From Treponema sp. (GTDB lineage Bacteria > Spirochaetota > Spirochaetia > Treponematales > Breznakiellaceae): a stretch of DNA of 40,271 nucleotides. This document shows positions 30,866-39,106 of this stretch, one piece after another (the first letter of the stretch is position 1; every line of letters starts with the position of its first letter). The notes under the pieces were generated by a model, which was not told the origin of the DNA, did not search any database, and saw only the letters and a list, made by a program, of their open reading frames with translations. Location of the stretch: assembly GCA_031290475.1 (NCBI GenBank), contig JAITNM010000016.1, positions 1 through 40,271 of the forward strand, in the 5' to 3' direction. The position numbers were made by a program, and so were the translations under genes.

Positions 30866-32272
30866 CTAGCGGGCGGCGAGGGGCGGGGCGGGATCAAAAA
30901 CCCCTTCTACGGGGATGCGGACCAGGTTGACGTAATGGCCGGGATAGCGGTTTTTAAAACGGATAAAGGCGGTCTCTTCGGCGCTTTCAAAAACCGCGAT
31001 CCGGAAAATCCCGTATTCGTTAAAATAAGGGATAAGGACCGCTATGTGGAAGTGCTGACGCATACGGTAGGGGACCTTCCCTTCCCTTCCCGGAGGAAGG
31101 GGCCTGTTGTTCGGGTCGTTGATTTCGTTGTTTACCGAGGCGAGGTATATCCGGCCGGGCTCGTCAATCGCCAGGGTGTAGAGCAAGGCCTGGAGCCCTT
31201 CCACCCCAAAGCCGGCGTTGAGCAGGAAACCCGGATAAGGTTTTACATACACCGGCGCGTCCTTCCGCCGGTCGATCACCGCGCCAATGGGGGCCCTGCG
31301 TACCTCAAATTCTTCCACCTCGGCAAATGCCGGCGAAAGCAGGGTCCCCATTGCCCTGGAGGCCAGGTTTCTGGTCCAGTCCAGGCCGAAAAAGGGATCC
31401 CGAAGCGCTTCGTAAGGCTCGGTGAAGGAAGAGCCCCGTTTCCCAAAGGCCTGCTTCAGGGGCTCAATGGGGAGGAGCGTCCCGGTATAGGGCCGAAGCA
31501 TACCGTCTACCACCCATTTGGCAAAACCGGAGCAGTTAAGCCCGCCCTTTCCATCCTGGCTTTCCAGGGTATTAATAAAAACGTAGCGGCCCTGATCGTC
31601 CAGAGCCCCGTCGTCACGAAAACTGAGAGAAGGCAGGGCGACGCGGATCTTTTCAACCAGGGTGATAGTATCCTTATACAAGGCCGGGAGGGGATCGAAA
31701 TAACGCCGGGGAAAGGCTATTCCCGCATTGCGGTACACCTCTTCCATGGGGATTTCCATGATCCGGTCAAAATTCAAGGGCACAGGATGGGACTGGACGA
31801 GGTAGCTGTCGTAGGCAACTACGTCCATCTGGCTCTTACCGCCCCCCAGGGACCGGAACTGAACATAGACATAGGGGTCCCTGCCCGGGAATACCCGGAT
31901 ATGGAGGGGGCTGCCGTCGGTTTTGTTACGGGTAAGAGCCCAGGAACCCTGGGCCCAGCCGGGGAATTCTCCGGTTTTCCGCCCCTCCGCGCCGGTTAGA
32001 AGCTCCCGGGCCAAAATGATAGAAAACTCGTTTCCCCGGGATTCGGAGCGGACTTCAATACGGCTGCCCCCGGGGAGGGTATGCAAAAAAGACTTGGCCG
32101 CCAGCACAACCCCCGGACTCTCCTTAAACCAGGAAGGGATTATGGAACGGCGCAGGGCGGAATCGTCTTCGATCTTTGCCGAAGGACTTTCCAGGGCCCA
32201 GGCAGCCGGGGAGAAGATCAAAAAAGACAGGGAGAAACATAAAAATCCGCGAAAACACATACGTAAAGCCAC
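30866..32272 (-). CDS. Exported NlpC/P60-like putative cysteine peptidase or amidase
   Basis: This protein is up to 468 residues with an N-terminal signal peptide (FRGFLCFSLSFLIFSPAAWA, then LES). The centre carries GGLNCSGFAKWVVDGML with C247, matching the D/N-C-S-G-F catalytic motif of NlpC/P60 peptidases, and QHFHIAVLIPYF near 406-417 supplies a candidate catalytic histidine (H407 or H409). The surrounding sequence does not match a standard NlpC domain: the Cys-to-His distance of about 160 residues is longer than usual. A role in peptidoglycan or surface-peptide processing is inference. The start could be GTG 32272 or ATG 32260, neither with a strong Shine-Dalgarno. It is followed on the same strand by the HAD gene, which has its own promoter-like sequence. 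Confidence 0.72.
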   Translation of the reverse strand: MALRMCFRGFLCFSLSFLIFSPAAWALESPSAKIEDDSALRRSIIPSWFKESPGVVLAAKSFLHTLPGGSRIEVRSESRGNEFSIILARELLTGAEGRKTGEFPGWAQGSWALTRNKTDGSPLHIRVFPGRDPYVYVQFRSLGGGKSQMDVVAYDSYLVQSHPVPLNFDRIMEIPMEEVYRNAGIAFPRRYFDPLPALYKDTITLVEKIRVALPSLSFRDDGALDDQGRYVFINTLESQDGKGGLNCSGFAKWVVDGMLRPYTGTLLPIEPLKQAFGKRGSSFTEPYEALRDPFFGLDWTRNLASRAMGTLLSPAFAEVEEFEVRRAPIGAVIDRRKDAPVYVKPYPGFLLNAGFGVEGLQALLYTLAIDEPGRIYLASVNNEINDPNNRPLPPGREGKVPYRMRQHFHIAVLIPYFNEYGIFRIAVFESAEETAFIRFKNRYPGHYVNLVRIPVEGVFDPAPPLAAR

Positions 32273-32376
32273 TTCATTTTAACTATCGGCGAATTTTAAG
32301 GCGATTTCAACCTTTTCCGGCGTATCGGGCATTCCATGGAATTAGGCTCTATCACTACATTTTTGCAAGAACTCTA

Positions 32377-34089
32377 TTATTTCTCCGAATCCTTGCTGCG
32401 GATCACGTTCCGCTGGATTTTACCGCTGATGGTTTTCGGCAGTTCTTCAATAAATTCCACAATCCGGGGGTATTTATAGGGTGCGGTTACCCGTTTTACG
32501 TGGTTTTGCAGTTCCTTTTTCAGTTCTTCCGAAGGGCTGAAACCCCGGGCCAGAACGATGGTTGCCTTGACCACCTGCCCCCGCATGGGGTCCGGCGCCG
32601 CCGTTACCGCACATTCAAGCACCGAAGGATGTTCCATCAGGGCGCTTTCAACCTCGAAAGGACCGATGCGGTAGCCGGAACATTTGATCACGTCGTCATT
32701 TCTTCCCACAAACCAGTAATAACCTTCGTCATCGTGCCAGGCCATGTCGCCGGTTTGGTATACGTCCTGTTCCCAGCATTTGCGGGTAATATCCTCATCC
32801 TTCCAGTAGGCGCGGAACAGGCCGGGTATGCGGGATTGTTCCGTTCCCGCATACATATTGGGTCCCGCATTGGTGATGCTCATGTTGCCCACAATGCCGT
32901 CATCGCAGGACTTGCCCTCTTCATCAAGCAGATTAAGGCCGAAAAGAGGCGCGGGCTTCCCCATGGAGCCGGGCTTTACCGGCAGCCACTTGAATGCCGC
33001 CGCCATAACCGAAGTCTCGGACTGGCCGAATCCTTCCCGGATCTCCAGGCCGGTTTTTTCCTTAATTTGATGAAACACCTCCGGGCTCAAAGGCTCCCCC
33101 GCCACAGAGGTATGTTTGATAAAACTGAAATCGAATCCGGAAAGATCTTCTTTTATAAGATACCGGAAGATCGTTGCGGGGGCGCAGAAAGTGGCGGGCT
33201 TGAGCCGTTGCAGGGCGCCGAGTATGCCCTGGGGCGTAAACTTTTCGGTGTCATAAGCGCCCACGGCAGCGCCGCAGATCCACTGGCCGTAAATTTTGCC
33301 CCAGGCAAATTTGGCCCAGCCTGAATCGGTCTGGGTAAGATGCACCTTGCCGTCCTCAACGCACTGCCAGTATTTGGCGGTAACAATATGGCCCAGGGGC
33401 AGGGAATGATTATGAAGCACCATCTTGGGCATTCCCGTAGTGCCCGAAGAAAAGTAGATCAGCATACGGTCTTTGGTTCCGGTATCCGCCGCTCCCGAAG
33501 GCCGGCTGAAATGTTCATCCGCCTTTTCAATTGCGGCGCACATATCATAACTTCGGGGGAGACAAGCAGCCGGGGTAAGGGCTGAACCTACAATTGCAAT
33601 TGTATTGAGATGCGTACATTTGGGCCGGGCTGTTTTTATATTTTTCAGAAGCTCCGCATCATCCACAGCGACAAGAAGTTTAACCTCCGCAATATTACAG
33701 CGGTACTCCAGATCTTTGGCGGTAAGCTGATATGTTCCGGGAATACATACCGCCCCGATTTTCATCAGGGCGCACATGAGAATCCATACTTCAGGGCGCT
33801 GCTTTAAGATGAGCATCACCACATCGCCTTTTTTGACGCCCAGTTCCAGCAGGGCATTTGCGGCCTTATCCGAAAGGCGCTTCATTTCTGCGAAAGTAAA
33901 GGATTTCATTTCCGGAGCGTCATTGGTCCAGAGCAGGGCAAGCTTTTCCGGCTTCAGGGCGGCCCATTCATCAACAACGTCATACGCAAAATTAAAATTA
34001 TCCGGAACATTGCATTGGTAATTGGCGTAGAAATCTTCATAGGAATCGAATTCGATTCTGGGGCAGTAGCGGGATAAAATTTCATTCAT
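32377..34089 (-). CDS. AMP-forming acyl-CoA synthetase, medium-chain/acetyl-CoA synthetase-like
   Basis: This 570-residue ANL-superfamily enzyme activates a carboxylic acid with ATP and CoA. The P-loop YFSSGTTGMPK (212-222), EGFGQSE, the YQTGDMAWHDDEGYYWFVGR motif with its ATP-ribose aspartate, NDDVIKCSGYRIGPFEVE and the C-terminal catalytic lysine in LPKTISGKIQR (K557) are all present. The N-terminus and PGTYQLTAKDLEYR fit the MACS/benzoate-CoA-ligase-like group rather than long-chain FadD. The exact acid is unknown. It lies 4 bp behind a XRE-cupin regulator, an arrangement often seen where the regulator controls acyl-CoA or acetate metabolism, so autoregulation of the pair is likely. ATG 34089 is preceded by only a weak ribosome site. 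Confidence 0.93.
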   Translation of the reverse strand: MNEILSRYCPRIEFDSYEDFYANYQCNVPDNFNFAYDVVDEWAALKPEKLALLWTNDAPEMKSFTFAEMKRLSDKAANALLELGVKKGDVVMLILKQRPEVWILMCALMKIGAVCIPGTYQLTAKDLEYRCNIAEVKLLVAVDDAELLKNIKTARPKCTHLNTIAIVGSALTPAACLPRSYDMCAAIEKADEHFSRPSGAADTGTKDRMLIYFSSGTTGMPKMVLHNHSLPLGHIVTAKYWQCVEDGKVHLTQTDSGWAKFAWGKIYGQWICGAAVGAYDTEKFTPQGILGALQRLKPATFCAPATIFRYLIKEDLSGFDFSFIKHTSVAGEPLSPEVFHQIKEKTGLEIREGFGQSETSVMAAAFKWLPVKPGSMGKPAPLFGLNLLDEEGKSCDDGIVGNMSITNAGPNMYAGTEQSRIPGLFRAYWKDEDITRKCWEQDVYQTGDMAWHDDEGYYWFVGRNDDVIKCSGYRIGPFEVESALMEHPSVLECAVTAAPDPMRGQVVKATIVLARGFSPSEELKKELQNHVKRVTAPYKYPRIVEFIEELPKTISGKIQRNVIRSKDSEK

Positions 34090-34093
34090 GATG

Positions 34094-34642
34094 CTATTCC
34101 TGAATTATGGTAATGAATTGCGCAGGCCCGTCAACCGCACTCTGCCCGTGGGGCAAAGCGGCGTCAAAATAAACAGAGTCCCCCTGGTCAAGAATATACT
34201 CACGCTTTCCCACAGTTACCTTGACTTTGCCTTCCACCACATAGTTGAATTCCTGCCCCGAATGGGTTACCGGCGCCGCCGGAGCCTTTGAAGGGTCCAG
34301 ATACACCAGGAGGGGCTCCATGGTTCTTTCCTTAAAATTGTAGGCCATGCTTGAAAATTCATAACCCGGATAGCGTTCTATCCGCACGCCCTTGCCTTTT
34401 CTGCACACCGCAGCGTTCTCCATTCTCGGATCTTCCCCGGTAAGCAGCACCGTGGCGTCAGTTCCCAGGCGGCTGGCGATCTTGTAAAGAACACTGATGG
34501 GAATATCAAGCTCCCCGCTTTCGTACCGGGTATAGGTCGCGTAGGGGATGCCTATATCCCCGGCCATATCCATGGCGCTGATATCCAGGATTTCCCGGAA
34601 TTCCTTTATCCGCCCGGGTATTTGGGCAATGTTTTCATCCAT
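34094..34642 (-). CDS. XRE-type helix-turn-helix regulator with C-terminal cupin
   Basis: The protein is 182 residues. Residues 8-68 form a Cro/CI-type helix-turn-helix (RIKEFREILDISAMDMAGDI, then YATYTRYESGELDIP). Residues 110-180 form a cupin_2 barrel (PVTHSGQEFNYVVEGKVKVT, then LDQGDSVYFDAALPHGQSA) with His and Glu residues that could bind a metal or small ligand. Such proteins sense a metabolite through the cupin and regulate neighbouring genes. The acyl-CoA synthetase starts 4 bp downstream, so it is the obvious target, with the effector perhaps an acyl compound; this is inference. The start ATG 34642 has AAGGA at a good distance, and a clear promoter lies upstream. Confidence 0.93.
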   Translation of the reverse strand: MDENIAQIPGRIKEFREILDISAMDMAGDIGIPYATYTRYESGELDIPISVLYKIASRLGTDATVLLTGEDPRMENAAVCRKGKGVRIERYPGYEFSSMAYNFKERTMEPLLVYLDPSKAPAAPVTHSGQEFNYVVEGKVKVTVGKREYILDQGDSVYFDAALPHGQSAVDGPAQFITIIQE

Positions 34643-34661
34643 AATGATTCCTTAAAAAATT

Positions 34662-34690
34662 ATGATAATTTATTTTACATTTTTAAACAA
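34662..34690 (-). promoter_or_regulatory. Promoter of the XRE-cupin/acyl-CoA synthetase operon
   Basis: On the minus strand TTGTTT (34685-34690), a 17-bp AT-rich spacer and TATCAT (34662-34667) precede the AAGGA and ATG of the regulator by about 20 bp. Confidence 0.55.
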
Positions 34691-34705
34691 GTATTTGCTT
34701 AAGGA

Positions 34706-34758
34706 AGCACTGATTGCCGAAACTTCGTTTCGGATGCAATCGAGCATAAATCAGTGCT
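34706..34758. repeat. Nested palindromic element (REP-like candidate)
   Basis: Outer arms AGCACTGATT (34706-34715) and AATCAGTGCT (34749-34758) are perfect 10-bp complements. Inside is a perfect 7-bp hairpin, CCGAAAC-TTC-GTTTCGG (34717-34733), followed by CAATC, which can pair with the GATTG at 34712-34716. It occupies the 182-bp gap between two minus-strand regulator genes. No T run follows, so a simple terminator is unlikely. Confidence 0.55.
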
Positions 34759-34824
34759 ACTTTAAAACGCCGTATCGCGCTTATCACCGGCATGGCCCGC
34801 AATTTCTCGTTTATATCATACGTT

Positions 34825-35394
34825 TCAGCCCATCCATTGGGTCAATTTGATCAGCATGGCGGCCAATTCAGGGATGGGGATGTTCATATTGTTTTTTAAC
34901 CAATGCTGCACAAGAGCGACGCTACCGCTTATCACAAAGACAAGATAATACTCGTTTTTTTCTTCGTCCACCGGTTTTTCAACAAAATATTTCATCATTT
35001 TCTGCCTATCGGTAAAACGGCGGAAAAACCGTTTCTGAAAATTTATATCGCCGTTTTCGCTTAACAGCACCTGAATTGAATTACTGTTATCGGCGATGTA
35101 TTTCAGCATTTCCTCCACCATCTGCTTCATGTCACGCGCACTTCCTTTGTTGTCGTATTTTTTAAGCATATCCTCAAGCGCGGTGAGGGTTCCGTCTTCT
35201 ATCTGCTTGAGCAGATCGTATTGGTCTTTGTAGTACGCGTAGAACGTTGAACGGCTTATATCCGCCTGGTCGCATAGTTCTTTAACGGAAATATCAAGGA
35301 TTGGCCGCGTCTGCATCAGTTCTATAAGACTGTCCCGCAATGCCATTTTGGTATAACGGGTTTTCCGGCTGTCTTTAGTCTCATTGTCCGTCAC
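34825..35394 (-). CDS. TetR-family transcriptional regulator
   Basis: The protein is 189 residues from GTG 35394. The N-terminal helix-turn-helix is clear (KMALRDSLIELMQTRPILDI, SVKELCDQADISRSTFYAYY, then KDQYDLLKQIE). The C-terminal helical ligand domain (VLLSENGDINFQKRFFRRFT, then EYYLVFVISGSVALVQHWLK) resembles TetR members of the DhaS/YbiH-like group. AGGAGG lies 4 nt before the GTG; the ORF is open 10 codons upstream without support. It is divergent from the RND/LolA-like/barrel operon, with 204 bp between starts holding several inverted repeats. By the usual TetR pattern it should repress that operon and itself, with release by a hydrophobic ligand, probably the transported molecule. 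Confidence 0.92.
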   Translation of the reverse strand: MTDNETKDSRKTRYTKMALRDSLIELMQTRPILDISVKELCDQADISRSTFYAYYKDQYDLLKQIEDGTLTALEDMLKKYDNKGSARDMKQMVEEMLKYIADNSNSIQVLLSENGDINFQKRFFRRFTDRQKMMKYFVEKPVDEEKNEYYLVFVISGSVALVQHWLKNNMNIPIPELAAMLIKLTQWMG

Positions 35395-35418
35395 AATACC
35401 TCCTATTAAATCGAAAAC

Positions 35419-35433
35419 CAACACGCAGTGTTG
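35419..35433. promoter_or_regulatory. Candidate TetR operator 1
   Basis: CAACAC-GCA-GTGTTG is a perfect inverted repeat with 6-bp arms, 25 bp before the TetR start codon. It shares the AACA...TGTT half-sites with the second candidate near the RND promoter, as expected for one regulator acting on both. Confidence 0.45.
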
Positions 35434-35493
35434 ATTATGACTCCCTTACAAATTAACAAAAAACGTCCAAAACCGGACATTACCAACCTGCCC

Positions 35494-35530
35494 TGTTCAA
35501 TACAAAACGTATTAGAATGAACAGTCTGTT
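35494..35530. promoter_or_regulatory. Candidate TetR operator 2: overlapping inverted repeats at the RND promoter
   Basis: A 30-bp inverted repeat runs from TGTTCA (35494-35499) to TGAACA (35518-35523) with an inner ATAC/GTAT pair. It overlaps AACAG-T-CTGTT (35520-35530), which abuts the -35 box of the RND promoter. Binding here would block RNA polymerase. Confidence 0.45.
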
Positions 35531-35557
35531 TACATTTATTCTTAGTGTGCGGATAAT
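35529..35557 (+). promoter_or_regulatory. Promoter of the RND/LolA-like/barrel operon
   Basis: TTTACA (35529-35534), a 17-bp spacer and GATAAT (35552-35557) are close to consensus, 41 bp before the RND start codon. The -35 overlaps the end of the AACAG-T-CTGTT repeat. Confidence 0.6.
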
Positions 35558-35598
35558 TTGGATGAAAGTCAAGAAGACGAAGGAGCACGCGAACCGCA

Positions 35599-38247
35599 AT
35601 GGAAAAATTTTTTAGGCGCCCGGCTTTGGTTGTAGGCGTTATCGCCCTTGTCGCGGTGTTCTTCGCGTTCCAGCTTGCCGGGGCGGAACTGGACAACAAC
35701 AACTTTCGTTATATACCCGATGACAACCCCGCCCATATTGTCTCGGAATACCTTGACGATACTTTTGGCGGACAGGTCAGCGTCCTGGTCGGTCTTGAGC
35801 GAAAGTTCGGCACGGTCTTTGAGGCTGAGTTCCTGGCGCGGGTGCGGGACTTTGCGGCAAGGGTTGAGGACTTTGATTACATAAAAGACGTTACATCCCT
35901 TATGTCAACCCAATATATCACCGGCAATGCCGACAGCATCATTGCCGGCGATCTGGTGGACCCTCTCTTTAGCGGCAGTCCCGGGGAAATTGCGGAACTT
36001 AAACGGCGGATCGCGTCCTGGGATTTATTGCAGGGGGCGCTGGTATCCGAGAGCGGCGCGGCAACACAGGTACTGGTCACCCTTAATGTGGATTCCGATG
36101 ATGCCGGAAAGCCGGAAGTAGTCGCGGTTGTGGCCCAAATACGGAACGCCGCAAAGGAAATGTTTGCAGGCCTTGCGGAAGTCTACGTTACCGGCCAGCC
36201 TGTTATCAGCGCCGCCATCAACGAATCAATTATCGCCGATATGTTCTTTTTGATACCCATGGTAGTAGCAGTACTCCTCGCGGTGCTTTTCTTTTCCTTC
36301 CGCCGCTGGAGCAGCGTATTTTTGGTGCTGCTCACGGTACTCGTGGCGGTGATCTGGTCCATCGGCGCCATGCCTCTTTTCGGCGTCAAGCTTACCATCA
36401 TTTCCATGCTGCTGCCGGTTATACTCATGGCTGTGGGGAGCGCCTACGGTATCCATGTAGTAACCCACTATATGGAGGATACACGAGACCGCATATTGAG
36501 TGCGGAAGAACACCGCGCCCTGGTCTTTGCTCTTGTGCGGAAAATGATAAAGCCCGTCTTTCTTGCTGCGCTCACCACCTTTGCAGGGTTTGTATCCTTC
36601 TGCTTTACCTCGATTATACCGATACGGGAGTTCGGAATGTTCGCCAGTTGGGGGGTGTTAGTCTCCTTTATGGTGGCAGTAACCCTGATCCCATCGCTCA
36701 TCTTGATTAAAGGCCCGCCGAAAAAGGCTTCGATTAAACGCATTAAACACAATAATAAAACTGCGGTAAAATCAAAACGTGATTTTAACAACACCTTGGC
36801 CGGCGGCCTGCTTGCCGTGGCGGAAAGGAAAAAAACCATCCTCGCCCTTACCGCCCTGGTTACGGCGCTTGCCTTCTACGGCCTTACCAGACTTGTTGTT
36901 GACAATGTGATGATAGAATTTTTCCGGGGTGAAACGGACATGAGCCGTTCCGACGGCTTTATGCGGGAATACTTTGGCGGCTCCAAAGAATTAAGCATGG
37001 TGGTGGAGGCCGACAGCGCGGAAATACTGTTAAGCCCTGAGGTGTTGCGCGCCATTGATGATTTTTCCGTGTGGATGAGCGCCAATGTAAGCGGTGTCGG
37101 CAAGGTGGTGGGTTTTACGGACGTGATAAAACGCATCAACCAGGTGTTCAATGTTGATGAAAGCCCTGATGGGTTGCAAGTAAATATAACCACGGACCAC
37201 ACAAACTTCACGAACGATGATTTTGGCTTTGGCGGCTTTGATGATTTTAATGATGTTAGCTTTGGCGATTTTGGTGATGATGGTTTTGAAACCCCGCCGC
37301 CTGACACAAATACGGTTGGCGCAGCCTGGTCCATCAATGAGTACACCGCCGCGGACATCATCGCCCTGCTGGATATGGCGGCAGCCCAGGGGGGGAACGG
37401 GGCCGGGCTGGCGCGGGAGCTGAAACGGCTTACCAATTATGAAGGGTTTTCCTATTACGAAATCCCCGCCGATCCGGCCCGTTACGGCAAAACCAGCGAT
37501 GAAGAATTGCAGCGTTTGGTCTCAAATTATCTGGTGTTAGTTGCCGGAGGCGACTTTTCAGACTATGCCAACGACCCTATGGAACCGACCGCAATCAGAA
37601 CCATGCTGCAACTGCGGACGACAGGCGACCGGGACACCAAGGCGGTCATGGCAACCATTAACGATTATATTGAAGCCAAGTTCCCAAAAACGGTGCGGGT
37701 AACGGTGGGCGGCAGCGCCAGTATAGAAAGCGCCATTACCGCGCTTATCGTAAACTCCCAAATTATCTCCATCGCCATTTCCATACTGGTAGTACTGATC
37801 ATACTGACCTTCTCTTACCGATCATTTGCGGCCGGCGTTATCGGCGCCATTCCCCTGGCGCTGGCCATTATTTGCAATTTTGCGGTCATGGGCTTTTTGG
37901 GGATAAAACTGAACATCGGCACCGCGCTCATCGCCAGCATTTCGGTAGGTATAGGCATTGATTATACCATTCATTTTATTGACGCCTTTAAGCGCGAGTA
38001 TACCCAGGGCGGCGAATACCTCCGCAGAACTTTTATCGGTTCCGGTAAGGCAATTCTGATTAACGCCGTATCCGTGGGCGCGGGTTTTGGCGTACTCGCG
38101 TTTTCCCGCTTTAAGATGCTGGCGGAATTCGGCGCTCTTATTATGTTGAGCATGTGTATCAGCGCCCTGGTAAGCCTTACGGTCATCCCCGCCCTTTTAA
38201 CCACGGTTAAACCAAAATTTATATACAAGGGAAGCCCTGATTCATGA
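35599..38247 (+). CDS. RND/MMPL-superfamily transporter
   Basis: This 882-residue inner-membrane protein has the duplicated RND plan. Each half has a first helix (LVVGVIALVAVFFAFQL; ILALTALVTALAFYGLTRL), a large periplasmic domain and a cluster of helices (FLIPMVVAVLLAVLFFSF, IISMLLPVILMAVGSAYGIH, LTTFAGFVSFCFTS; SIAISILVVLIILTFSYRSF, ASISVGIGIDYTIHFIDAFK). GSAYGIHVVTHY and GIGIDYTIHF are the family's conserved proton-relay helices. Such MMPL/HpnN-like proteins move lipids or hydrophobic molecules using the proton gradient. Residues about 538-570 of the second periplasmic loop are an odd Asp/Gly/Phe-rich stretch (NDDFGFGGFDDFNDVSFGDF). An AGGAG lies 13 nt before ATG 35599, longer than usual. 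It heads a three-gene operon. Confidence 0.93.
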   Translation: MEKFFRRPALVVGVIALVAVFFAFQLAGAELDNNNFRYIPDDNPAHIVSEYLDDTFGGQVSVLVGLERKFGTVFEAEFLARVRDFAARVEDFDYIKDVTSLMSTQYITGNADSIIAGDLVDPLFSGSPGEIAELKRRIASWDLLQGALVSESGAATQVLVTLNVDSDDAGKPEVVAVVAQIRNAAKEMFAGLAEVYVTGQPVISAAINESIIADMFFLIPMVVAVLLAVLFFSFRRWSSVFLVLLTVLVAVIWSIGAMPLFGVKLTIISMLLPVILMAVGSAYGIHVVTHYMEDTRDRILSAEEHRALVFALVRKMIKPVFLAALTTFAGFVSFCFTSIIPIREFGMFASWGVLVSFMVAVTLIPSLILIKGPPKKASIKRIKHNNKTAVKSKRDFNNTLAGGLLAVAERKKTILALTALVTALAFYGLTRLVVDNVMIEFFRGETDMSRSDGFMREYFGGSKELSMVVEADSAEILLSPEVLRAIDDFSVWMSANVSGVGKVVGFTDVIKRINQVFNVDESPDGLQVNITTDHTNFTNDDFGFGGFDDFNDVSFGDFGDDGFETPPPDTNTVGAAWSINEYTAADIIALLDMAAAQGGNGAGLARELKRLTNYEGFSYYEIPADPARYGKTSDEELQRLVSNYLVLVAGGDFSDYANDPMEPTAIRTMLQLRTTGDRDTKAVMATINDYIEAKFPKTVRVTVGGSASIESAITALIVNSQIISIAISILVVLIILTFSYRSFAAGVIGAIPLALAIICNFAVMGFLGIKLNIGTALIASISVGIGIDYTIHFIDAFKREYTQGGEYLRRTFIGSGKAILINAVSVGAGFGVLAFSRFKMLAEFGALIMLSMCISALVSLTVIPALLTTVKPKFIYKGSPDS

Positions 38248-38288
38248 ACCACGGACAGGAAGATTTCAAACAAAAAGTCTGTGTGGTT
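38247..38288 (+). other. Intercistronic stem-loop between the RND and LolA-like genes
   Basis: AACCAC-GG-ACAG (38247-38258) pairs with CTGTGTGGTT (38279-38288) around a 20-nt loop, leaving two bulged G. It starts at the RND stop codon and is followed by AT-rich sequence rather than a T run. It could protect or separate the upstream message, or act as a partial terminator. Confidence 0.4.
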
Positions 38289-38317
38289 AAAATATTATTT
38301 ACACAAGGAGTGTTGAA

Positions 38318-39106
38318 ATGAAAAGAATTGCAATGGCAGTGGCAGTGTTACTCACTTGCTCATTTCTGGTGGCCGCTCAGGACGCGGACGCACAGCGTGC
38401 GGCGGCGATTATGAAGACGGCCAGGGAACGGAACGAGAGTAGCAGCATGGGAACTCGTGACCGCATGGTGGTTGCCTCAAAAAACGGCTCGACCAAAGAA
38501 ATGGTTATCGACCAGTATTCCAAGGACGGCCCCAACGGTTCACGGACGATGATAGTCTTTAATTCACCTGCCGGTCAAAAAGGCACCCGCTTCCTCAGCA
38601 TGGAAAACGGATCGGGGAATACCGACCAGTGGATATTTTTATCATCCCTGGGGAAAAGCCGCCGGATTGCGTCCTCGGAAAGCGGCGGCAGTTTTATGGG
38701 CACCGATTTCTCCTACGATGATATGTCGCTCATGAGCAGGGAAGCCGGTGACGACAGGCACAGTATAGTGCGGGAGGAAACGTTGAACGGCGCGGCCTGT
38801 TACGTCATCCAGTCAGTTCCCAGAGAGAGCGATTATCAGTATTCAAAGACAATTTCGTGGGTCGATATGGCGAACAGCCGCATCTATAAAGCTGAGCTAT
38901 ACGATAAAAAGGGCGCGTTGGTAAAGCTGCTGGAAATGTCAGACTACCGGGATGTGCAGGGCAGGGACACGCCGAAGTCGACCAGAATAAGCACCGTTGC
39001 CGCAGGGACATCAACTACCATCTACATGGACCGTATCGAGTATGATATGAATATCCCCGAGAGCGTCTTTACCACATCCTATCTTGAAACCGGGAGGGCG
39101 AGGTGA
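38318..39106 (+). CDS. LolA-like periplasmic outer-membrane lipoprotein-sorting family protein
   Basis: This 262-residue exported protein has a signal peptide (MKRIAMAVAVLLTCSFLVAA, then QDADAQ). The mature part is rich in beta strands, with STKEMVIDQYSKDGPNGSRT, MIVFNSPAGQKGTRFLSMEN, DQWIFLSSLGKSRRI and SFMGTDFSYDDMSLM. The last pattern (GSFMGTDFSYDD) is typical of the LolA_like/outer membrane lipoprotein-sorting family that accompanies RND transporters. These have an open half-barrel that carries a lipid or lipoprotein across the periplasm. Treponema pallidum has a comparable neighbouring pair (TP0789/TP0790), from memory. AAGGAG lies 7 nt before ATG 38318. Its stop overlaps the next GTG (GTGA), so the two proteins are co-translated. 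Confidence 0.88.
   Translation: MKRIAMAVAVLLTCSFLVAAQDADAQRAAAIMKTARERNESSSMGTRDRMVVASKNGSTKEMVIDQYSKDGPNGSRTMIVFNSPAGQKGTRFLSMENGSGNTDQWIFLSSLGKSRRIASSESGGSFMGTDFSYDDMSLMSREAGDDRHSIVREETLNGAACYVIQSVPRESDYQYSKTISWVDMANSRIYKAELYDKKGALVKLLEMSDYRDVQGRDTPKSTRISTVAAGTSTTIYMDRIEYDMNIPESVFTTSYLETGRAR

Noticed and set aside
30935-33324. Plus-strand open frames of 354 and 382 codons
   Set aside because: Antisense shadows of the NlpC/P60-like and acyl-CoA synthetase genes.
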